Notes under the pieces: model-generated
The model's input: the letters and a program-made list of their open reading frames with translations, nothing else
What the model was told of the DNA's origin: nothing
Databases searched by the model: none
Source of the DNA: Hypholoma sublateritium FD-334 SS-4
Lineage: Eukaryota; Basidiomycota; Agaricomycetes; Agaricales; Strophariaceae
Direction of reading: 5' to 3'
Length of the DNA stretch: 53,785 nucleotides
NCBI GenBank assembly: GCA_000827495.1
Contig: KN817610.1
Span: 105,164 to 158,948 of the forward strand
Shown here: positions 22,670 to 34,237 of the stretch, one piece after another
How the letters are laid out: the number at the start of each line of letters is the position of its first letter
Position numbering within the stretch: the first letter of the stretch is position 1
Program-made: the position numbers and the translations under genes

Positions 22670-24100
22670 CTACCGATTCCACGATAGTAAAGACATGTCA
22701 CCGAGTCGTCTAAATTGTCACGAAGGTTAATATCATTAACCACGGAGAAAAAGTGATCTACGGACCTTGGCTTAATAAGGTGTCGTGCTGTACCCATAAT
22801 TGCCAAGAGGACGAAGATGGACCCCGCTGCGACATACGCCCATCCGAGGAAGGGATTCTTCCCTCCAATCCATGACACGGTTGAGATAACAAATGACTTA
22901 GTCCCTTTGTAAGGTAGGACAGGAAAGTCTGGAATAAAGACAATCAGCTTGAGTAGGGCGATTCATTGAAGAATCTTACTCATTCCAATGATAATTCTGT
23001 ATCGACCTTTCCGCATTGTGTCTGCATCATTCCTCCCATAGAGCTTTGTAAATGTGGATAGCCCTGCAGTTCGCATCCAATTTTGGAAGTGCTCATCGCT
23101 TTTCAGATCCGGAGGGGGTGTACTGTTTGTATAACCATTGGGGAATCGTAGAGCCCAGTTGGGCGGAGGCAAGATGTCCATGTAAGAAGAATAGCCTCCG
23201 GGTACAGCATTTGATACATATTTATTTGACTCTCCTGGCCATGCAATTCCTGTAAAGGAGAAGACATATTCCTGGGACGGATTAGATTCGGTAGGGTTTA
23301 ACAATGTAGGTGCGCTAAATGTGTCTGGACAGGATAAATCACACAGCGTGCGCATAGCTATAGATACGGAAACACACCATTGAAGAGAGAGTTAGCAATA
23401 AGACCACACGGATAAATAGCGGTCTTGTTGATGCTCGACAGAGGTTTGCAATCGCTGTCGTCAAGCGTGCTCACCGACACAAATTTGCCTTTGAGTTGGT
23501 CGGAATTAAGGCTCTTCACGTATCGTCGGTGATTCTGGAAGAAGTTTGTTAGTTTATAATAGAATAGGACCGCTGGCTGAAGGTCGACGGGGACATCGAA
23601 TTCAACGATGCATTGCTGCTTTTCGGAAACATCCGTGACAGAGGCGTTCCCAGAATTATCAAGGAAAGCGTATTGAGGAGTAGAAGGATGGGAGTTCTTT
23701 TCTTCCGAGGAGCGGATGCGGTATGAATATTTGTTCGCAGGCAAATCAACGAAAGTGAGTGAATCCAGCGATGTCGCGGGCGTGAGCGTCTCGCAATCAG
23801 TGTAGTCGAAAGTCATTTCTGACACGAGCGACGCGCCCCATATTAGAAGGCCGCCGATGATCGTAAATAGGATTCCAATCACGAAAAAAGTGGGGAGAAC
23901 TGTTTTTGGTGTGAGGATAGGCTGCCATGCCTTGAGACGCTGCTGCTTGAACGCAGTGTCTAGAAGCGCGGTGAGCGCGGTGGCGGGACGTGAGAGAAGG
24001 ACGTACTAGCAGGCCGTTTCCAGCCGCCCTTCTCCTTCTTGTTCTCTGAGGAGCCGCCCGCGTCCGAATCTTGCTTTTTCTTGCGGTTGAAGAGGCCCAT
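22670..24100 (-). CDS. CDC50/LEM3 family P4-ATPase flippase subunit
   Basis: Five exons, 24100-24007, 23959-23378, 23324-22980, 22928-22766 and a 40-nt terminal exon 22709-22670, join in phase to 407 residues. The N-terminus is short and basic (MGLFNRKKKQDSD). TM1 is at about residues 53-74 after FKQQRLKAWQPIL. The large exoplasmic domain carries DYTDCETL, YYKLTNFFQNHRRYVKSL, CKPLSSINKTAIYPCGLIAN and IAWPGESNKY. TM2 follows at about 367-386 (WAYVAAGSIFVLLAIMG), and the tail reads RRLGDMSLLSWNR. All of these are CDC50 hallmarks. Family knowledge: the protein escorts P4-type lipid flippases from the ER and is needed for phospholipid translocation. The last intron uses a weak donor (GTCCGT), so an annotation could easily miss the final exon. 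Confidence 0.95.
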
Positions 24101-24540
24101 GGTGGACGCTGGGAGAACGTAAAGAGCTTGGCAAGCCGGCGCAGCTGTGTCATCGGCGCCAGTGCACATCATGACACGTAAGCGCCTCCGATGCGCTCGC
24201 AGATCCGACACAGGCCATTTCCCAGCTTGACATCGCCAACAAGGCCCAAGGCCCCAGTACCTTCCCCAGGACCGTCACAGACCACTTCAAGAATATATTC
24301 GCATCTCCCGGTGTTTTGGCGCAGGTACGCACGCGGCGCGTCTAATTAGCGGGCGCGTCTTATTTGTGCCACTAGATCCCAACGCTGGATTTGGTTCATC
24401 CGCCGGAATCCTCCCCAAATGGATCCCTAGTGGTATTTAACTGCAGGGTTCAGGACACCTCTCTCTCTCCGGAGCTTTATCTGATAACCCTCAAAAACTG
24501 GGACTGGCAGCCACAGGGACTACTTACCTACGCCCAGTGG
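24101..24540. other. Upstream region of the CDC50 gene
   Basis: No coding frame with recognisable content. It grades into GC-rich repeat at about 24,540. Confidence 0.5.
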
Positions 24541-27500
24541 ACCCGACGTCGCCGGTGCTTAGCAATGCATCGCCGTTGAACGCGCCGCCGACGCGCGAGG
24601 CTGCGTATATGCGAATCGCATCCGACGTCGCGCCACGGCACGCGCCTGAGTTCGCGCCTGCCAACGCCGTGCAACACGACAGCTTGCGTGTCGACCGCGA
24701 TGCCTGCGCGGCGATGGTGCTGCGTGTGCGACACGGGCGTCACTGTGTCAGCATGCGCGCAGTGAGATGCGATGCGCGTGTGCGGCACGCCGAAAAAAAA
24801 TGGCTAGCACAGCGCAATGCGGGATATACATATATCATTTGTTGTGTGTATTCTAGTCAGGATGCTCGTCAAATCCGGGAACACACGCGGCGCTCGAGAG
24901 GGCGAGAAGGGGCGAGTAGCGACGCCCATTGTCAGCGCCCCAAAGCGCGTGCGGCACCGCCCTGCGCTACGTCATCGCACTTGCGTTCTAGAGCGCCCAA
25001 GCGCACTGTGGCTCCCATCGCGGACAGGCCCGTATGCGGCGTGCTATGTGCCGTGATCTCGGTCGCCGCGCGCCGTAAGGCCTATGTGCGCAAGCCGGGA
25101 ATATACAGACATACGTCCGCGCAGCTGCACGACAGCAGGGAGCCTCACGCGCATTGTGCAGAGCGGTAGCGGCCGCGGCCGCTGAATGCGACGCGCAGGT
25201 GATAAACGCTGCAGGTATTACTTATGTGACAGCGGGCGCTGGCGCACAGGAAGACGCGAAATCTGCATATAATTCACCCTGGGTGCCAGCGGCCGCCCCG
25301 GAGCGAGTGCTCTCCGTCTCCGCCGCCTTCTCGGGCCGCCCAGGCATCGCCCGACACGACGCGGAGTCTGTGCGCGTCGCGCGTCCGCGTCAGGGCGCGG
25401 ACAGCGCTCCCCCCCAGGCGCGCTGCCTCCCCAATCCAGCGCGCTTACGATCCCGCGTGTCCTTGCTGTGTGCGCGGGATCCCCCCTGTTTCCCGCTCGA
25501 TCACGCGCGGATGGCGCTGCCGACCATCGAGGGGCGCCCAGCGCGCGCTGGCACGCGGGATCGCGCATGCGCCGGTCGACAAGTGAGTCGGGCAGGGTCC
25601 AGCGCCGTCCTGGATAGGCCATTTCAGCACCGGAAGCCGGCGACGATCGTGGTGCGGCGCTCGCTATGCAGCGCGTGTGACGTGGGACGAACGTGGTGCG
25701 GATTGCATCGCCGCTGATTGGGGCGCGCGGGCGTGGGCGCATGCGCGAGGGACTATGGGGCGGCGGCATGCTGCGCGCCACGGGCCGGCTGCGATGACGC
25801 GCACGCGATGTGCGTTCGGGCTGGGTACCGCGGCGACGGTGCGTCTCGCGGATTCCGGAACGCTAACGCGGGGCGCGGAGGCGGCGTGGGACAGTGCGCT
25901 GCGCGGGCAGCGCGGGACGGGACAGCGCGGGCGAGGGGGCCAGCGGCAGCGGGCGCAGAGGTGGCCTGGGGACGCGGGCGCGGGCGATGGCGGGATGCGC
26001 GCGGCACTCGGAGACGCGACGACGATCCGCGGGTGCGCAAACACCCTGCGCAGCGCCCCTGGGGACGGAGCGCGGCTGTGCGCGTCGGCGTTGCTGGACC
26101 GGGGGAGGCGTAGGCACCGGGTGCGTGAGCGCTGGAGGCGGGGCGGAGGGACGGGGGTATAGGACGGACGGGGCATGCGCCACGCGTGTAGGCGGCGCAG
26201 GATACTGCGCTGTGCGGGCAGCGCGGGACGGGGCAGCGCGGGAGGGGGAGCCAGCGGCAGGCGCGGGGGTGTGGAGGCGCAGAGGCGGACTGAGGACGCG
26301 CGCTCAGTCAACAGTGGGGATGCGCACGCTGCGAATCGCGTGCGGGGGTGGGGGGGTTCAGCGTGGCGGCACTCGCAAACGCGGCGACGATTCGCGGATG
26401 CGCAAACACCATGCGCAGCGCCCCTGCGGACGGAGCGCGGCTGTGCGCGTCGGCGCTGCTGGGCCGGGGAAGGCGTAGGCACCGGGCGCGTGGGCGCTGG
26501 TGGCGGGGCGGAGGGATGGGGTTATGTGCCACGCGAGGCGCGACACCAATGCATGCGCGGTAGCTCGCGATGGGTTCTACGCGGCGCGACTGGGCGTGGG
26601 TTGGTGGGTGCTGTGGAGCACACAGCGCGCTCGGGTGGAGCGGGTGCCACGGGGCAGGGCTGGCCTGCACGGCGAACGGCGGGCCGAGTTACCTAGTGCG
26701 TGTGCGGCTGCACGGCTTCGGTGCTTCGTGCATCGACGTCTCAGACTGGCCGATTGGGTCCCTGCGACTCCTGAGTGCGACTCGTCCGTCCCTCCGTGCC
26801 AACCGAGTCGCTGTACTTCCATGTAGCCTGCATCGTTGCTCCGCACCTTGCACACCGCGCGATCCAACGACACCCACGCACCCGCCCCACCCCGCCCATA
26901 GCCCCTCTCTCCGCACCGCACGCATCTCCCCGCCTCCTCACCACGCTCGTGCTGCGTCCCGCCCGCTCGCTCCCCGCGCTGCTTCCTGACGCGCAACACG
27001 CCCACCGGGCTGGCGCGTATCGTCTTCCGCGCGTGCCCTCCCGAGCGCTCCCGTCCCTCGTGCGATATCGGCCGTACCAACGCACTGCGCCCATACCACC
27101 ACGCTGCCAACACAGGCATGACAGACGCGCTTACAAGCTCGTCAGCGGGCCTTCCCATGTCTGAACCGCGTCCACGCTTGACCGATAGCACGCGCGTGTC
27201 GCCGTCGTGCACTTTTCCTCGCTCGGCCCGCTCAGCGGCACATGTGGCGTGGGATCCCTAACAACCAAATAGCCGAACGCCCGCCGCCGCCTCGTTCACG
27301 TCTCTCCCCATCATGCATCACCCGTCAGCGCTTCAGCGTGCAATTCGTCGTCCCCGCCCCTCAACGAATAGACGAGCGCTGCACCCCACATCGAAACCCG
27401 ACGTTCCACGCGCGTCGGAGTCCAAGCATAAGTAAAGGAACAGCGCTGGCAGGCGGGGCATGTAGCGGGCGGGGCATGCGTGCGGCGCGATATGAGCGGA

Positions 27501-27740
27501 CGGGCGGGCGGGCTATCGACACGTACGTACGCCCCCCTCCCTGCGTGTCTGGTCTGCTCCTCTGACGTGCGTACCCAGCGCGGCCTGCATGTGCGCTGGG
27601 ATTGAGGAAGCCCGCCGACAACGCGCCATCGCCATCACCCACAGCGCAGGAGCGCCCTCTCCCACCGCGAAGACACCGTACACCTCCCCACCCACGCGAG
27701 AACACCGCTCGACCGCCGCGCCGCGCCGCGCGCCCAGTTC
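24540..27740 (+). repeat. GC-rich dispersed repeat, large copy A
   Basis: The segment 26,550-27,740 parallels 31,180-32,290 and parts of 39,845-40,790 in the same order. It shows GACTGGCCGATTGGGTCC, GCGATATCGGCCG, CATGTGGCGTGGGA, TATCGACACGTACGTACG and AGGAAGCCCGCCGACAACGC. The 5' part (24,540-26,550) is of the same composition, with partial matches to 22,180-22,420. Numerous long overlapping frames on both strands show no domain, as expected from GC bias. I see no transposase or reverse transcriptase. Confidence 0.65.
26003..26520 (+). repeat. Tandem duplication of about 365 bp inside the GC-rich block
   Basis: The stretch from GCGGCACTCG through GCGCAAACACC, GGACGGAGCGCGGCTGTGCG and GAAGGCGTAGGCACCGGG-like sequence occurs at about 26,003-26,155 and again at about 26,368-26,520 with scattered substitutions. 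Confidence 0.75.
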
Positions 27741-27928
27741 ACGACGTGAATATTTGAATGCTTGGTGACGTGATAAACAGATATTTAAATAGTGACATTA
27801 ATCCACGCGTCGATATCAACTATCGATCAGCACGACTGGCTCCCATCTCCCTCGAATTCTCCTCTGCAGAAACACCCGAAAGCATAAAGCATGGACCAGG
27901 CCGCGTTATCCAGTGAGTTTCTGGATAT

Positions 27929-29575
27929 ATGAAGCTCATAAGCCCTGTTGACGATCCGTCACAGGCAATTCAGTTCCGCCTCAAAACCAACCGGCCACCT
28001 ACCGACCAAGAAGCGGCGATAATCCGGGAGTCCATGGCCCCCGCCACCGCGAAATTGAGAGCCGTAGAAGCGCAGATATCCGAAACAACTGCCCACATCC
28101 AGGCGTTGAAGTCGCAGGTCGAACAGGCGGAGAACAAGCTGCAGCGCTTGCGCGAGGAGGAGGCGGCGATATTGGAGACATTTGCGGATCATCGTCAAGT
28201 CTTTTCGCCCTTTCGAAATATCCCAGAGGACGTACTTCGCGAGATATGCATCCGAGCATGCGTAGAAGGCGACATGCCCGGACTATGTTACCCCATGGGT
28301 CCATTACCTTGGATTCTCGCACAAATCTGCAGTGGATTGCGATACATCGCGCTGGCAACACCGATCATCTGGGCCTCTATGCATTTTGAGTTTGGTACAT
28401 TTTTCTTTCCCAGTCTCAAGGAGTATGAGCGAGTTTATTCAATTCTCGCTCGGAGGGCTAGCACATGGTTCGAGCGAGCGGGTGGACTGGGTCTCACTGT
28501 ATCCATTGTGGACTGCAGAAGCTCGTATGCAGTGTTGAAAGGCTGTCGATCTGATCCATCAACCATTCGTGTTGACACCCTTCTTAGTTATTCAACTTGC
28601 TGGGAAGAGCTTCACTTTCATTCACGCTGTGGTGACATATTATCCCCGCTAATGATTCGCATTGCTGCCTTGACGGCAGTTAACGTCCCCCGGCTCCGAT
28701 CAGTTTCATTTCACCTTAATTGTGTCAACCCGGATCCCCCGCTTCAAGACAGTGTGTTACTCAAAATACCGACACTCAAACGCGTGAAATTGGAAATATG
28801 CGTTATAGAGACGTTCACCGTCGATTGGGCCATCCTTACTTCCGTTACTCTCCGCGGACACTCGTACGATAGCCGTTATTTCCTTTCCCAAAGTGAAATA
28901 GCAACAATTCTTCAGAAAACGAAGTTCCTAGTATTCTGCGATATTGTTGTGGGCCCGCGTCCCGCACAAGAACATTACCCCAATTAATCAGCCTTCCCTT
29001 TCTGAAGACTTTTATTGTCGCCGAAATGGCTCCCCCGCAGGCCACATCTGGAGCTCCAAGTATACTCGACCTAATTACTGCACCAATTCTGGAGATATTT
29101 GACATGCGGCGTGATGAGTTCCTCGATTTTGCAGGTTTCTTCAAACGGTCGCCGAGGATTTGGAAACTTTCCCTCCCATACTTCAACAAAGATATATTTT
29201 TGACAGACACGATAGGATTTCTCAGTCTCTGCCCTTCACTCACCACGCTTTCACTTTTGCCTTGCGAGCGGGACATGGATACTCGCGACGCCAATGGACT
29301 TCTTCGAGCATTTGTCGAAGGCGATGCCGGTGTTATCTGCCCGCGCCTGCAGTATTTTGATTTCGCAGGAGAGATTGATTTCTCCTCCAAACACTGCACT
29401 TGTTTCTCGAGGGCAAGCATGGAGATATCGCTGCGCCGAATGTTGCGCCATGGAGAAAGGCTGTCATTGATATCAGAGGCATCAAGGACACGGAGAAACG
29501 CCAGCAGGTGTTGGACCTTTTTTCGCAGAAGAACGCGGCAGGATTGAATATTCAAGTAAGCAAGGTGCAGTACTG
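27929..29575 (+). pseudogene. Frameshifted F-box/LRR gene
   Basis: The design matches the F-box gene at 17,355: a coiled coil (EAQISETTAHIQALKSQVEQ), then VFSPFRNIPEDVLREICIRA and SGLRYIALATPIIWASMHF. The first frame stops after QEHYPN at 28,987. The next frame continues the same protein (ISLPFLKTFIVAEMAPP) through FLSLCPSLTTLSLLP; the shift falls in a CCCC run at 28,977-28,980. A second shift near 29,385 moves to a third frame ending in LFLEGKHGDIAAPNVAPW, VIDIRGIKDTEKRQQVLDLF and QKNAAGLNIQ, a typical C-terminus. Either the gene is dead or the assembly has two one-base errors. A last short exon beyond 29,660 is possible. Confidence 0.75.
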
Positions 29576-29819
29576 ATACTACTAGATAGCCAATACATCT
29601 TGTATCGTAAACTGACTCCTCGGAAATTTTCTATGCTTCAATAAACTGACGAATAACTTCCAGTTCAATTGCAAGAACCTTCTAAGCGAGATCGCTGTTC
29701 TCTCCGTTCACTTGTACAACGGCGGGGTGCTGCGGTGTGCGCAATCGACAGGCCGAGAGTTTCGCGTCTGCGATGAAATACACAGATGCCCTCAATAAAC
29801 GCAGATCAAAACCACGCGT

Positions 29820-32800
29820 CAAGACCCAAGGCAGTGCATGTGCGGCTGGGATGCTAGGGGCGCGTCGGCTGTCGGCTGCTGCTGGCAGACCGTGGACAGC
29901 TCAGGGAGCGATGGGGTGTGTGCGCCTGGAGCGTATACGGGCGGGCGGACGGCCTCCGCCCGGATCGGCGCGGTGCGGTGCCTCATTTTATAAATTTAGC
30001 ACGCATCGCGCGTGGGCGCAGGGGGCGGTGCAGAGGGCGGAAGGCGCGGGGGCGCAGCGAGGGGTGGGGTGTGCGATGGGGCGTGCGCCAAAGTGCGCGC
30101 ATTGTGCGGGGGCGCGCGGAGGGTGCGCGGTATGGCTTAGAGAACTAACAGAGCATGCGCGCTGGTGCTCTTAACGCTCGCGCGCGCCGAGCAGCGCTGC
30201 TTCCAGCGGCGCACGACAATAATAGATCCGCGGTAGCGCGCAGGGGCGTATGCGGACGAGCAGCACGTGCTATGGGCTCGCCGCGGCGCGACTCGGCGTG
30301 TGCGCCCCGCGCGCGCCCCCCCTTTTTCGCTCACAACTCGATTAGGCACGAACAGCAGAACGGAGCTCTGGGGTACGCCTCCTTCTCATTCAAGCACGAA
30401 TATCATTATGTAGGCTGCACGCCGCTGCAGGCCAGGTCTGGACCACTGCACCGTTGGAAGGTACAGTGCGGCACCGACGACACGCACGCGTCGACGCGGC
30501 GTGGTACAACGCCGCGGTTCCATCCCCCGCCCGACAACACGTACGCATATCCAGCCAGCCGAGGTCCAGCGCGAGGGCAAGATGTGATCTGGCGCAGCTA
30601 ATAAAACGCGCGACGCGCGGCGCTACCGCGTCAGCCTTGTAACCGGTGCGCCGCTGAGGACGGAGCGCGCGGCCTGTGGTTATCCGCGTCGGCTGCTGCT
30701 AGGACGCGGGAGGGGGCCGCGGAAACTAGGAAGGCGGCGCAGCGAGCGGAGGGGGTGGCGCGGTGCGGAGGGATGGCGGTACGGAGGGAGCGCGGTGCGG
30801 GACGCACAGAGCATGCGTGCTGACGCTCGCTGGCCGAGATGCGCGGCTCCATGCGTTTTCCGCGGTAGAGCGCGAGACGGAACCGCCGCGGTGCGACTCG
30901 GCGTGCGTGGGCGGGCGCCGTGCTGCGCGCCGTGCAGTGCGCGCGGGGGGATACAGCAGACGCCCCCGCGTGGACCCAGCGCCGATACGCACACGTCATG
31001 CGCTGCGCTACACCAGCGGCCCCGGAGCGACACGGGTCCCCCCCTGCGGGCGGAGTGCGCGCTGGGCGCGTCGGCGATTGCTGGACCGCGGGAGGATGAG
31101 GCAGCGAGCGGAGGGGTGCGCCAAGGGGGACGTCCTGCGTGGCCCCGGGGGCGGCGCGGCGGGAAGCGTGGCGCTACACCAATATCCGAGGTAGCGCGCA
31201 AGGGGCGTATGGGAGCAGTGCGCGCAATGGGTTCGACGCGGATGCGCGTGCTGGCTCGCACTGTCAGCTTCGACGCCTGCCATTGTCAGACTGGCTGATT
31301 GGGCCCCTGCGACCCCTCAACGTGACTCGTCCTTCCGTCCAATCCCGCCGAGCCGCTGTACCGCCATTCAGCCTGCGTCGCGCCTTCAGAGTCCCTTTCA
31401 CGCGCCGCACGCACCTCCCCGCCTCACCACACTCATACTGCTCCTCGCCCGCCCTCCTGGCGCGCACTGCGCCCATCGCGCTGGCCCGCATCCTCTATCC
31501 TGCGCCCCGCTGGAACACCCGCCAGCCGTGTCCCACGCGATATCGGCCCCAGATGTGACCGCACTACATCCACACCGTCCGTGCACAGCCGACGCCGAGA
31601 CGCGCCCAAGACGCGCCCGTACGCACCCTCAATTTGGAGCCCGTACGCCGCCGACACACGCGAAGACAAGCGCACACTCGTCCTCAACTGCGTCCGTGCA
31701 CCCTCTCGCGTACACCCCTCGCTAGAGCCGGCTCTTCCCCTCCCCCTTCTCTTCCTTCCATCTGCCGGCCCGCTCAGCGACACATGTGGCGTGGGACCAG
31801 CGCCGATAGCCGACCGCCCGCACCCGCCTCTTCCACGTCTCCCCCACCACCCATCAACGGGCTCGAGCACCTCTTCTCCGGCGTCCCACTGAGAAGAGCC
31901 GACGGCTCCACCACGCATTGAACACCGAGCATCGTACCACGCATCGAACACCGACACTCGACACGCTCCCAGCGCGAGTCTGCACCCGCAGGAGCGGAAA
32001 GACGAAAATGTGCCCGTGTTGGCTGGCGCGGCATGCCGCTTGGGACCGAGCGGCGCGATAGGAGCAGGGCTGGGGGCTATCGATACGTACGTACGTGCCC
32101 CTCCCTGCGCGTCAGCTATGGCCTCTGACGCGCCCAACCGGCTCGAACCCAGCGCGCTGAGCACAGGAAGCCCGCCACAGCGCGTCATCTACCCCACCCA
32201 CCTCCACCGCACGAGCGCCCTCTCGTACCACGCACCGTACACCCCCCGCACCACGTTCTCCCCAGCCCTTGCCCGCACACTGTGTGCCGACGGCAGCCTC
32301 GCCATACGAGAGAATGGCTATCTCCTCTGATAAAGGCAGCGCGCCGCGCACGAAGGCGTGCGTCCCTTCCGTCCTCCTTCCACTGCTCGTCTGCTCACAC
32401 CGCGCCCAGAAGTGAACCCGCACCCGCTCCGCGTGCCTTCGTCCATGCGCGCGCCCCTCGAGCGCGTCGTTCCAGGTGCACAGAGCGCGCGACTATGGTG
32501 CACAGAACGCGCGGCTATGGTGTACAGAACGACCGACATAGCCGCTGGCGCCGCCGGGTCCGGGGCGCGCGCGGGACGGCGTGCTTTGGCGCGGCGCGGT
32601 GCGTCCCACGCGCGTGGGTGCAGTCGCCCGTCGGCGTGCGTGCTCCTTCCCGCGGGGCGAAGTGTACGGGATATAGCCAAGCGTGCCGCGTCGCCGCGGC
32701 GCGCGCGCGTTCCCGGTACGCACTTTTTGCGCCGCGGAGCACACGTACGACACTATTCGATGTACACCGTCGCCGCCTTACTACCCACGCGACGCACGCC

Positions 32801-33960
32801 TCCGAAGCAAGTTCCGACACAGGGAAATCCGTCGTATGCGGCGAGCTCGGACGCCTTACATATTCCCGTGCGTCCTCCTCTTTCTTGGTGTCCATCCTCG
32901 ATGATCGCAGCGCCGACGCACTTTCCTCGTACAGGATCTAGCTCGCGTCACGCCTGCGCATCCGGCCGAACGGATACCCGCCAGGGAACGATGCGTGCGT
33001 GCGCGTATGTACGCAGTGATTCGCAGGAATTCGATTTCGTATAGCGCTCTGCGCACAAACGGCACGCGCGAGGCAGCACGCGACGAGCACCGCCGCGCGT
33101 CCTGCATATTCGTATGTCCTGTTCGCTCGCCCGCGTGCGTGCGCGGCGTCCACCCGGGGAAGCGAGAGCAAATACGGAACGCAGTGCGGGCTCTAGAGCG
33201 CGACCGCGAATACACCAGTCCTCCCCGCGGCTGCGTCGCCAGAGGCTGGACGAGGGACACCCAGCCGCGGGCGCCGCCGTCTGCGCGCGCGAGGATTGTG
33301 CGTGGTTCGATTGGCGTGGTATAGGCATGAGCGGGGCTGAGCGCTGGGGGTTATCGACACGCACGTCCCTTTCCTCCCCGCGCGTGTGGTCTGCCCCTCT
33401 AACACGCCTATCCAGCTCGGCAGCCTGCCGCCAGCGCGTCATCGCGCCATCTCCCCCAGGGCGCACGAGCTCGATGTCGCACCGCGAAGACACCGTACAC
33501 CTCGACCACCGGCGTCGCAGCCATGCGAGAGCACCGCGCGTCCGGTGCGTCCCTGCGCGAATGCGTGCGCACGCCTCCTGCTACTGCGGGTCTCCTCCCA
33601 ACGCGTCCAGCGCCGCGCAGGCCTCCTCCATTATGTGCACGCGTCCCTCGAACATCACGTTCCACGTGCACAAAACCTTCTGACTATGGTGCGCGACACG
33701 CCCGCGGCCCGGCATAGTTTCTGGCGCGGCGCCGAGTCCGTGCAGCGTGAGACGGCCGACGTCTACGCCGACGTGTGCGCCTCACTCGCGCGTGTATGCA
33801 GTCGCTCGTCGTCGCGAAGTGCACGGACCACAGCCAAGTGGGCCGCATGTGCGCGCTGGCGGCGCAGACGTACGATGCCAATCGATGCACATCGACGCTG
33901 CGTCCACACCTCCGTCCATCTGGCGAGGGCATTCAGATGTACAGCGGCGAGCGGGATCGC
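29820..33960 (+). repeat. GC-rich dispersed repeat, large copy B
   Basis: 31,180-33,300 aligns by eye with copies A and C. The run 32,060-33,310 corresponds to about 40,610-41,720, including CGGGATATAGCCAAGC, GCGACGCACGCCTCCGAA, TCCTCGATGATCGCA and GCGCGCGAGGATTGTGC in order. The segment 33,340-33,910 repeats the TATCGACACGCACGT motif and the following block, implying partial tandem duplication. No credible gene is present. Confidence 0.65.
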
Positions 33961-34237
33961 CTGTAATACCATCTAATATACAATGTAATTTGCGCACGAA
34001 GGTTCACCCAAACTAAACCTAAATTTAATGGCGTCAACTCCCCTAATAATATTGTACTTGTTTAAAATCAACTGACTTATCACGCACCACCCACCCTACG
34101 CACGCATCACTCACTCGCCCAGCACGCACCACTCACTTATTTTATCGTGCTCTCACTCACTCTCACGCACAAACTAGTGTCACACTGCCTTTGAGCTGTT
34201 CCCATCCCTGCGCGCTCCGAGCAAATCTGCTGTACAA

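Noticed and set aside
24537..27212. Long Arg/Ala/Pro-rich frames up to 272 codons
   Set aside because: Compositional frames in the GC-rich repeat; frames coexist on both strands and are not conserved between repeat copies A, B and C.
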